Assembly (NCBI RefSeq): GCF_003345295.1 | Contig: NZ_CP031055.1 | Coordinates: forward strand, 248,001-312,000 | DNA from: Vibrio splendidus | GTDB taxonomy: Bacteria; Pseudomonadota; Gammaproteobacteria; Enterobacterales; Vibrionaceae | Direction of reading: 5' to 3' | DNA: 64,000 bases | Shown here: positions 26,843 to 34,009 of the stretch, one piece after another | How the letters are laid out: each line of letters begins with the position of its first letter | Numbering within the stretch: the first letter of the stretch is position 1 | Notes under the pieces: model-generated | Told to the model about the DNA's origin: nothing | The model's database searches: none | Seen by the model: only the letters and a program-made list of their open reading frames with translations | Program-made: the position numbers and the translations under genes

Positions 26843-27319
26843 ATGTTGAAGAAGTTTGCTTTTCAGATCATTCCAATTCAGATCTTCTTATTCGTCTTTT
26901 GGTTCAAAAATGGCTTTATCGATAAAGTGATGGGCGTTGTGCTTGGCTTTATTACGCCAGATACCGCTTATTCAGGTGACACTTGGGCTGGTTGGAAAGG
27001 CTATATTGTAGGAACTTGGGATAAGAGCCAAATCGGTCATGCTCTGCTGAGTCCAACATTCGATTTTATGTTCCCGATTCTGATTGCTTTGCAATGTGTG
27101 CCGTTTTTACTGGTTATCCGTTCGGTATTTGCAGGTGAGTTCATGTCTGGCAAGGAGCGTCCGTGGTTGCTCTATGCTGCTTTCGCTTCTTTGTTTGTGA
27201 CTGCTTGTATGGCTTTCACTCAAACCATCACTGGCGCAAGCGATGGGCAGTATTTATGGCAATTTATCGGCTTTGGCATGGTCGCCATTATGTATCTGCG
27301 TAATGAGCAAGGTAAGTAA
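26843..27319 (+). CDS. Four-helix membrane protein of unknown function
   Basis: A 158-residue protein with four hydrophobic segments (about 7-27, 75-95, 104-124 and 135-152) and a conserved-looking loop T-W-A-G-W-K-G-Y between the first two. I do not recognise the family. ATG 26843 is preceded by TTGGGGT and starts a typical membrane-anchor sequence; the open frame extends to 26717 but that part looks non-coding. It lies 217 bases after the CadC-like gene on the same strand. Confidence 0.65.
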   Translation: MLKKFAFQIIPIQIFLFVFWFKNGFIDKVMGVVLGFITPDTAYSGDTWAGWKGYIVGTWDKSQIGHALLSPTFDFMFPILIALQCVPFLLVIRSVFAGEFMSGKERPWLLYAAFASLFVTACMAFTQTITGASDGQYLWQFIGFGMVAIMYLRNEQGK

Positions 27320-27337
27320 GCGTTTTTTTAGATGTGA

Positions 27338-27545
27338 ATAAACGGGATGTGAGATACGAAGGGTAGCTAGATACGAGTAAACGAGATGCGGGATACGAAG
27401 AACGTGTTTAGATTTGAGTCAGTAAGATACGAAATATCAAAACGCAGATAATGAGAGGCAGTCGCTTTTCGTTACTCGTTTACCCGAATATCGTATCTGC
27501 TTTTAGCTCTTCGTTACTCGTTCACTCGCATCCCGTATCTGCTTT
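27338..27545. repeat. Degenerate inverted array of GATACGA-type units
   Basis: The left part repeats GATACGA or GATGTGA variants (GATACGAGTAAACGAGATGC, GGGATACGAAGAACG). The right part carries the complementary form (CGTTACTCGTTTACCC, CGTTACTCGTTCACTCGCAT, CCCGTATCTGC). Together they make a long imperfect palindrome that could fold as RNA. It lies between the unknown membrane gene and nptA. Confidence 0.75.
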
Positions 27546-27572
27546 TTTCTTCCCTCATCTGCTCTTAAAAAG

Positions 27573-27606
27573 AAAAAGCCCGCAACCTAGGAGGTTGCGG
27601 GCTTTG
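27573..27606. terminator. Bidirectional terminator before nptA 3' end
   Basis: AAAGCCCGCAACCT pairs with AGGTTGCGGGCTTT around a short AGG centre, with A and T runs outside. Confidence 0.85.
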
Positions 27607-27656
27607 TTATAAGCGATGTGTCTTGTTAGCGGTTAAGCTATCTAATTATTTAGCGA

Positions 27657-28802
27657 TTAAGCTGTCAGTGCTAACACGGTACCAGGCAGTACAAGGAATA
27701 CCGCAATAAGGTAACCAGCCACTACAGATTTATTCTTCACAGCCATGTCAGAAATAATATCAGCGGCTTTTACTGGTAGTTCACGTAGGAACGGAATACC
27801 AAAGATGAATACCGTTGCCATGATGTTGAACACCAAGTGTACTAGAGCAATCTGTAGTGCGAATACTGCGAACTCACCAGATACTGCTGTCGCTGCTAAT
27901 AGCGCGGTAATACACGTACCGATGTTTGCACCCAGAGTGAATGGGTAAACGTCACGTACTTTAAGAACACCTGAACCTACTAGTGGAACCATCAAGCTTG
28001 TTGTCGTAGAAGAAGACTGAACAAGGATAGTAACGATAGAGCCAGAAGCGATACCGTGGATAGGACCACGACCGATTGCGTTCTTTAGAATCTCACGAGC
28101 ACGACCCACCATCAGGCTCTTCATTAGCTTACCCATTACCGTGATAGCTACGAAGATAGTCGCTATACCTAGAACGATAAGCATGATACCGCCAACAGTG
28201 TCGCCAAATGTCGATAGTGGCTCTTTAATCGCACTGACTACTGGTTTAGTGATTGGCTTGATGAAGTTAAGACCACCCATGCTCATATCACCTGTTGCTA
28301 GCATCGGTGATACTAACCAGTGAGAAATCTTCTCTAGAATACCAAACGCCATCTCTAGTGGTAGGAAGATAGCAACAGCTAATAGGTTAAAGAAGTCGTG
28401 AATCGTCGCACTTGCGAATGCACGTTTGAACTCATCTTTACAACGAACATGACCAAGGCTAACTAGCGTATTGGTTACTGTAGTACCAATGTTCGCACCC
28501 ATGATCATAGGGATTGCTAGCTCAACAGGTAAACCACCTGCCACAAGGCCAACGATAATTGAAGTAACTGTACTTGATGATTGAATAAGTGCTGTTGCCA
28601 CTAAGCCAATCATTAAGCCTGCAACTGGGTGTGAAGCAAATTCGAAAAGAACCTTTGCTTGCTCGCCTGTTGCCCATTTGAAGCCTGTACCAACCATTGA
28701 AACTGAAAGTAATAGTAGGTAAAGCATGAATGCCAAGTTAGCCCAGCGTAGCCAACGAGTTGTGCTCGAGATAGGCGCTGCTGCAGTAGTAGCTTGGTTC
28801 AT
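27657..28802 (-). CDS. nptA: Sodium-dependent phosphate transporter NptA
   Basis: A 381-residue member of the type II Na/Pi cotransporter family. The two inverted-repeat signatures L-I-Q-S-S-S-T-V-T-S and L-V-Q-S-S-S-T-T-T-S are present. It brings phosphate in with sodium. I chose ATG 28802 because GGAGAA lies before it; the longer frame to 28877 has no matching site. V. cholerae also has nptA divergent from nhaR. Confidence 0.92.
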   Translation of the reverse strand: MNQATTAAAPISSTTRWLRWANLAFMLYLLLLSVSMVGTGFKWATGEQAKVLFEFASHPVAGLMIGLVATALIQSSSTVTSIIVGLVAGGLPVELAIPMIMGANIGTTVTNTLVSLGHVRCKDEFKRAFASATIHDFFNLLAVAIFLPLEMAFGILEKISHWLVSPMLATGDMSMGGLNFIKPITKPVVSAIKEPLSTFGDTVGGIMLIVLGIATIFVAITVMGKLMKSLMVGRAREILKNAIGRGPIHGIASGSIVTILVQSSSTTTSLMVPLVGSGVLKVRDVYPFTLGANIGTCITALLAATAVSGEFAVFALQIALVHLVFNIMATVFIFGIPFLRELPVKAADIISDMAVKNKSVVAGYLIAVFLVLPGTVLALTA

Positions 28803-29192
28803 AATGTTTTCTCCATTGGACCGTTTAAGTCTGTGTTTGGTCTGTTTGTTTAATCTGAGCGTGATGTTAGAGAACAAATATTTCAGTAATATTACATTTT
28901 GGTTTAGGTGAGACTTTTTTGTGATGATTTGCCCTTTAAATATTTGGCCTTGAAATGGGGTTGGCTTAATTTGTTGTTTTTATTGGGTTTTATTTGTATT
29001 TTTGATAGGTGATATAGATCTTAAAAGTTAGAGAAAAATTAAAAATAATTGCTGAAATATTACATTATGAAATCAGACACTTCGAAAAAATAAGTGGTAA
29101 TAACTAGTTTGGTTAGGTTTTTCCGAGTTTGTTGAGCGAAGGTGTCATATTTGATATAACAAGGGTATCTACTCTTTTATTACGGCACATCT
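28803..29192. other. Divergent regulatory region, nptA/nhaR
   Basis: AT-rich, no gene. The 11-mer AATATTACATT occurs twice in direct orientation at 28888-28898 and 29056-29066, a possible operator pair. No PhoB box or NhaR site is clear by eye. Confidence 0.4.
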
Positions 29193-30083
29193 ATGTCGCA
29201 CCTCAACTATAACCACCTTTATTACTTCTGGATGGTTTGCAAGCAAGGCTCTGTTACTAAAGCAGCAGAAGCTCTATTCCTAACACCACAAACGGTAACA
29301 GGTCAGATAAAAGCGTTAGAAGAGCGTATGGATGGCAAGTTGACCAAGCGCAATGGTCGCAGTGTTGAGCCTACAGAGCTTGGACAGCTAGTTTTTAAAT
29401 ATTCCGATCGTATGTTTGGCCTGAGCTACGAGATGTTGGATATCGTGAATTACAGCCAGCACTCCAATATTCTGTTTGATGTTGGTGTTGCAGATGCGCT
29501 GTCTAAAAGGCTTGTCAGCAAGATTCTGATGTCGACTATTCCCCCAGATAACAGTATTCATTTGCGCTGCTTTGAATCGACCCATGAAATGCTACTTGAG
29601 CAATTATCTCAACATAAGCTCGATATGATCTTGTCTGACTGTCCGGTGGATTCTAGTCAAAGTCCTGGCCTGTTTAGTAAGAAGTTGGGTGAGAGTGGAA
29701 TGAGTTTTTTCAGTTCGGGTAAGGTTGAAGGTGTTAGCTTCCCGGCTGTATTAGAGCAAAGAAAGCTTTTGATCCCAGGAAGTCGAACCTCGATGGGGCG
29801 TAAAGTGCTGCAATGGTTTGATAGACAAGGACTTAAACCCGATATTTTGGGTGAGTTTGATGACGCGGCATTGATGAAGGCCTTTGCTCGTTATCACGAT
29901 GACGCTATCTTCTTAGCACCTACGCTTTATATGTCTGAAGTTGAAGAGGATTCATCACTGCAGTTATTGGTTGGTATTGAAGAGTTAAAAGAGGAGTACT
30001 ACGTCATATTTGCTGAGAGGATGATCCAACATCCAGCAGTAAAAAATGTATGTGACGCAGATTTTAGCAAATTGTTCGAGTGA
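29193..30083 (+). CDS. nhaR: LysR-type regulator NhaR
   Basis: A 296-residue LysR-family regulator. The winged helix at residues 5-65 (F-W-M-V-C-K-Q-G-S-V-T-K-A-A-E-A-L-F-L-T, then Q-T-V-T-G-Q-I-K-A-L-E) is the NhaR type, followed by a substrate-binding-like domain. E. coli NhaR responds to sodium and activates the nhaA antiporter. Here nhaA is not adjacent; the neighbour nptA also uses sodium. No clear Shine-Dalgarno before ATG 29193. Confidence 0.9.
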   Translation: MSHLNYNHLYYFWMVCKQGSVTKAAEALFLTPQTVTGQIKALEERMDGKLTKRNGRSVEPTELGQLVFKYSDRMFGLSYEMLDIVNYSQHSNILFDVGVADALSKRLVSKILMSTIPPDNSIHLRCFESTHEMLLEQLSQHKLDMILSDCPVDSSQSPGLFSKKLGESGMSFFSSGKVEGVSFPAVLEQRKLLIPGSRTSMGRKVLQWFDRQGLKPDILGEFDDAALMKAFARYHDDAIFLAPTLYMSEVEEDSSLQLLVGIEELKEEYYVIFAERMIQHPAVKNVCDADFSKLFE

Positions 30084-30182
30084 GGCGGTTTGTTAATGAA
30101 TTGATATCGATTATCATAACGCCACCATATGCCGGAAATACTAATAGCCGTAGTTGGTGTAAAGGTTGTAGGGAGCCAAACT

Positions 30183-30476
30183 ATGAACTTAAAAGAGATG
30201 GAGAAGAACTCAGCGCAAGCTGTGATTCTACTCAAAGCCATGGCCAACGAGCGTCGCTTACAGATTTTGTGCCTATTACATGGTACTGAGCTGTCAGTTG
30301 GGGAGTTGTGTGGCAAGTTGGAACTGAGTCAGTCTGCTTTATCTCAACATCTTGCTTGGTTGAGAAGAGATGGTTTGGTCGAAACTCGCAAAGAAGCTCA
30401 AACTGTGTATTACACATTGAGCAGTGAAGAAGTAAAAGCGATGATTAACCTACTGCATGGTATTTACTGCAAGTAG
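30183..30476 (+). CDS. hlyU: ArsR-family regulator HlyU
   Basis: A 97-residue winged-helix protein nearly all of whose sequence I recognise as Vibrio HlyU (M-A-N-E-R-R-L-Q-I-L-C-L-L and L-S-Q-S-A-L-S-Q-H-L-A-W-L-R-R-D-G-L-V). HlyU activates hemolysin and RTX toxin genes by displacing H-NS and has two redox-related Cys. Start ATG 30183 has AGGGAG nine bases before it; the frame is open to 30129. Neighbourhood nptA-nhaR-hlyU-rpsT matches V. cholerae. Confidence 0.92.
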   Translation: MNLKEMEKNSAQAVILLKAMANERRLQILCLLHGTELSVGELCGKLELSQSALSQHLAWLRRDGLVETRKEAQTVYYTLSSEEVKAMINLLHGIYCK

Positions 30477-30517
30477 CTTATTGCTGGTAGGAGGGGGATT
30501 TCTTATCAGTGATAGAA

Positions 30518-30535
30518 TGACACAAGGAAGTGTCA
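30518..30535 (+). other. Small hairpin with AAGGAA loop after hlyU
   Basis: TGACAC and GTGTCA enclose AAGGAA, the shape of a CsrA-binding hairpin, 42 bases beyond the hlyU stop. A single site is weak evidence. Confidence 0.25.
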
Positions 30536-30554
30536 GTATTTCATGTCGAATGTT

Positions 30555-30790
30555 AGTGCCTATCTATTTACCTACCTATTTATCTATTTTCTTGTCTGTT
30601 TATTTTCTAGTTGTCTGTTTTTTATATGCTTAGTTGTCTATCGGTCAGCGATATATCTTGTAGTCAGCGATAGGCCTTTTAGTCAGCAAATGCGTGTCAG
30701 TTAGCCAAATGCCTTTTAGTAAGCTGGTATCTGTCGGCAAACCACGTGCTTTTAAGTAAGCTAAGTAATGTTTAGTAAGAAAAATCGCTG
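30555..30790. repeat. Degenerate tandem repeats between hlyU and rpsT
   Basis: Two runs of drifting units: first CTATTTAC, CTACCTATTTAT, TTGTCTGTTTAT, TTGTCTGTTTTT, then CTTTTAGTCAGCAAATG, CTTTTAGTAAGCTGG, CTTTTAAGTAAGC. No gene is visible in the gap. Confidence 0.55.
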
Positions 30791-30811
30791 TGTTACTCAA
30801 AATTTAGATAT

Positions 30812-30839
30812 AAAAAAACCGGCCGAGGCCGGTTTTTTT
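30812..30839. terminator. rpsT terminator
   Basis: AAAAACCGGCC and GGCCGGTTTTT around GA, 26 bases beyond the rpsT stop on the minus strand, with T runs on both strands. Confidence 0.9.
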
Positions 30840-30865
30840 CGTTTTGCGTTGTAATCAAATTTCTA

Positions 30866-31126
30866 TTAAAGAGCTTTGATTGCAGCAGCGAAACGAGACT
30901 TATGACGTGCAGCTTTATTCTTATGAATAAGGCCTTTAGTCGCCATGCGGTCTAGAAGAGGTGTAACTTCTACAAGAGCAGCAGTTGCAGCTTCTTTATT
31001 GCCAGCTTCAATAGCTGCAATAGTTTTTTTCATGTAAGTGCGCATCATAGAACGACGGCTAGCATTGTGCTGGCGACGTTTCTCAGCTTGGATAGCGCGC
31101 TTCTTAGCAGATTTACTGTTTGCCAA
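30866..31126 (-). CDS. rpsT: 30S ribosomal protein S20
   Basis: The 86-residue, strongly basic S20 (A-N-S-K-S-A-K-K-R-A-I-Q-A-E-K-R-R at the start). It binds 16S rRNA early in 30S assembly. The start codon is TTG at 31126 with GGGAG before it; E. coli rpsT also uses UUG, part of its translational autoregulation. Divergent from murJ. Confidence 0.97.
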   Translation of the reverse strand: MANSKSAKKRAIQAEKRRQHNASRRSMMRTYMKKTIAAIEAGNKEAATAALVEVTPLLDRMATKGLIHKNKAARHKSRFAAAIKAL

Positions 31127-31377
31127 GGTCTAACTCCCAAAAACTTAGTTCGGTGACAATTTAAGGGCGAGGACTATCCCTCATAGGCGCTTAATTGTCA
31201 AATGATTTGTGCAAAAACCAATCTCAACCAAAACAAATTTTGGTATGGAAAGGTCATCGCGGTTAAGATGGCGGGGATTCTAACAGCATTTTTAGACCAA
31301 TGCTAATAATTATGCTTCTAAGGACAGGATAGTATTTATCCTTGCTTGAAAGTAATCAACCAGTGTCAGAGGTTTCT

Positions 31378-32940
31378 GTGAGTAAACGACTATTAAAGTC
31401 AGGCCTGATTGTCAGTGCAATGACTTTTGTTTCCCGTGTGTTGGGGCTAGTACGTGATGTAGTAGTAGCAAATTTGATGGGAGCAGGAGCGAGTGCCGAC
31501 GTATTTTTCTTCGCTAATAAAATTCCTAATTTCTTACGTCGACTTTTTGCAGAAGGTGCGTTTTCTCAAGCGTTTGTTCCTGTATTAACAGAATATCACG
31601 CCGCAGGTGATAAAGATAAGACACGAGATTTAATTGCTAAAGTGTCGGGTACGCTCGGGGTTTTAGTGTCTATAGTGACCGTTATCGGAGTCTTGGGCTC
31701 GGGTGTGATCACTGCGATGTTTGGTGCAGGTTGGTTTATCGACTGGTTGAATGACGGCCCAGCAGCCCCTAAATTTGAGCTGGCGAGCTTTATGCTCAAG
31801 ATTACCTTTCCTTATTTATGGTTTATTACCTTTGTTGCCTTATCTGGTGCAATCCTCAATACCATGGGTAAATTTGCGGTTTCGTCATTTACACCTGTTT
31901 TCTTGAACGTAATGATCATTGCTTGTGCTTGGTTTCTTGCTCCTAATTTAGAACAGCCTGAAATTGGCTTGGCAATCGGTGTGTTTCTTGGTGGTTTAGT
32001 CCAATTCCTTTTCCAAATGCCTTTCTTGATAAAAGCGGGTGTTCTGGTTAAGCCGAAGTGGGGCTGGAGAGATCCGGGCGTTGTAAAGATCCGCACGCTA
32101 ATGATCCCAGCTCTGTTCGGTGTATCGGTCAGCCAAATTAACTTATTGTTTGATACCTTTATTGCTAGCTTCCTAGCGACCGGTTCGATCAGTTGGTTGT
32201 ATTATTCAGACCGACTGCTTGAATTCCCACTAGGTCTATTCGGTATTGCGATTGCAACTGTCATTCTTCCTGCTTTGTCTCGTAAACACGTTGAAGCTCA
32301 AGGTGAAGGGTTTGCGCACACAATGGACTGGGGTGTGCGTATGGTGTTGCTGCTTGGCATTCCTGCGATGTTAGGCCTGATAGTGTTAGCTAAGCCGATG
32401 CTGATGGTGCTCTTCATGCGTGGTGAGTTTTCGCCACATGATGTACAGCAAGCATCAATGTCATTGGTTGCTTACGCATCGGGTTTGCTTAACTTCATGC
32501 TGATTAAAGTGTTAGCTCCGGGCTATTACTCTCGCCAAGATACTAAAACCCCTGTGAAGTACGGCATTATCGCTATGGTTACCAACATGGTGTTCAACGC
32601 GATTTTTGCGTATTTCTATGGTTATGTTGGTTTGGCGATTGCGACGGCCTTGTCTGCCTTTGTGAATATGGCCTTGCTATATCGGGGTTTACATCTTGCG
32701 GGTGTCTATCAATTAACTAAGACAACCTTGTTGTTTAGTGCCAAGTTGCTTGTCTCTGGCGTAGTGATGGTCGCGGCGATTTTATGGCAGTTGGATAATA
32801 TGCAACATTGGCTTGAATGGAGCTTTAGCCAGAGAGCGCTGACATTAACAGGCTTGATTGGACTTGGTGGCTTTGTTTATATTGTTTCGGTACTGATTTT
32901 AGGTATCCGAGTAAAACATTTAAAAGCAGCGACAGATTAA
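31378..32940 (+). CDS. murJ: Lipid II flippase MurJ
   Basis: A 520-residue MOP-superfamily flippase with about fourteen membrane segments. The N-terminus (K-S-G-L-I-V-S-A-M-T-F-V-S-R-V-L-G-L-V-R) and N-K-I-P-N-F-L-R-R-L-F-A-E-G-A-F-S-Q-A-F are MviN/MurJ hallmarks. It flips lipid II across the inner membrane for peptidoglycan synthesis. I chose GTG 31378 with AGAGG before it over TTG 31342. Confidence 0.94.
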   Translation: MSKRLLKSGLIVSAMTFVSRVLGLVRDVVVANLMGAGASADVFFFANKIPNFLRRLFAEGAFSQAFVPVLTEYHAAGDKDKTRDLIAKVSGTLGVLVSIVTVIGVLGSGVITAMFGAGWFIDWLNDGPAAPKFELASFMLKITFPYLWFITFVALSGAILNTMGKFAVSSFTPVFLNVMIIACAWFLAPNLEQPEIGLAIGVFLGGLVQFLFQMPFLIKAGVLVKPKWGWRDPGVVKIRTLMIPALFGVSVSQINLLFDTFIASFLATGSISWLYYSDRLLEFPLGLFGIAIATVILPALSRKHVEAQGEGFAHTMDWGVRMVLLLGIPAMLGLIVLAKPMLMVLFMRGEFSPHDVQQASMSLVAYASGLLNFMLIKVLAPGYYSRQDTKTPVKYGIIAMVTNMVFNAIFAYFYGYVGLAIATALSAFVNMALLYRGLHLAGVYQLTKTTLLFSAKLLVSGVVMVAAILWQLDNMQHWLEWSFSQRALTLTGLIGLGGFVYIVSVLILGIRVKHLKAATD

Positions 32941-33010
32941 TACTGATTAGTATATAATCCGTCGGTTTCACACAATAAATGATGCAAATAACAGGTTTTA
33001 GCTGATCATA

Positions 33011-33946
33011 ATGGAACTGATCCGAGGTATACACAATATTAAAGCGCAGCATCATGGCTGTGTATTAACCATAGGTAACTTCGATGGTGTTCATTTAGGA
33101 CATCAAGAGGTTCTGAGTCAGGTTTCTAAACAAGCTGCAGCATTAGGGCTCCCTTCTGTTGTCATGACGTTTGAACCACAGCCTATGGAGCTGTTTGCCC
33201 GAGGTAAAGCGCCAGCACGTTTAACTCGCTTACGAGATAAATATGTGCAACTGAGTAAGCTAGATATCAGTCGGTTGTTGTGTGTGAATTTTAATCAGTA
33301 TTTTGCAAGCTTATCCGCAGAAGCATTCATTAAGGATCTTTTGGTTGATAAGCTTGGTGTGAAATTCTTAGTGGTTGGTGACGATTTTTGCTTTGGCAAA
33401 GGTCGAACAGGTAATTTCGCGATGCTTAAAGAAGCAGGTGAAAAATATGGTTTTGAGGTGGTAAGCACCCAAAGCTATTGCTTAAATCAATTACGAGTAA
33501 GCAGCACTGAGATACGGAATGCACTAGCGGTCGATGATTTGGCTGCAAGTGCTACCATGTTAGGGCGTGACTACAGTATTAGTGGTCGTGTGTCTCATGG
33601 TCGAAAACTAGGGAGAACTATCGGTTTCCCTACCGCTAACATTCCATTAAAGCGTTGTGTTTCTCCTGTATCGGGAGTGTATGTTGTTGAAGCATTGGAT
33701 ATCGACGGTGTTCCTGTCGGTGGCGTTGCCAATATTGGACAACGACCAACGGTTAATGGTGTAAGGCAGCAATTAGAAGTGCACTTTTTTGACTTTAAAG
33801 CCAATTTATATGGTAAACAGTTAGAAGTACGACTTTTGCACAAACTGCGCGACGAGATAAAATTTGAATCGTTCGACGCACTAAAGAATCAAATAGAATT
33901 GGATGCTGAAGCCGCAAGGGTGTGGCTGCTTCAGCTAAAGAATTAG
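33011..33946 (+). CDS. ribF: Bifunctional riboflavin kinase/FAD synthetase
   Basis: A 311-residue protein: the N-terminal FMN adenylyltransferase domain with G-N-F-D-G-V-H-L-G-H (about residues 22-31), the C-terminal flavokinase domain with G-F-P-T-A-N-I. It makes FMN and FAD from riboflavin. Between murJ and ileS as in most gammaproteobacteria. Confidence 0.96.
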   Translation: MELIRGIHNIKAQHHGCVLTIGNFDGVHLGHQEVLSQVSKQAAALGLPSVVMTFEPQPMELFARGKAPARLTRLRDKYVQLSKLDISRLLCVNFNQYFASLSAEAFIKDLLVDKLGVKFLVVGDDFCFGKGRTGNFAMLKEAGEKYGFEVVSTQSYCLNQLRVSSTEIRNALAVDDLAASATMLGRDYSISGRVSHGRKLGRTIGFPTANIPLKRCVSPVSGVYVVEALDIDGVPVGGVANIGQRPTVNGVRQQLEVHFFDFKANLYGKQLEVRLLHKLRDEIKFESFDALKNQIELDAEAARVWLLQLKN

Positions 33947-34009
33947 TCGGATGATTCCACCGATTAACATAATGTCTAACTTCGCCCAATATAACGGAAT
34001 TAAGAATCG

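Noticed and set aside
27338..27545. Insertion sequence or integron remnant
   Set aside because: No transposase or integrase fragment and no flanking duplication; only short repeated units are visible.
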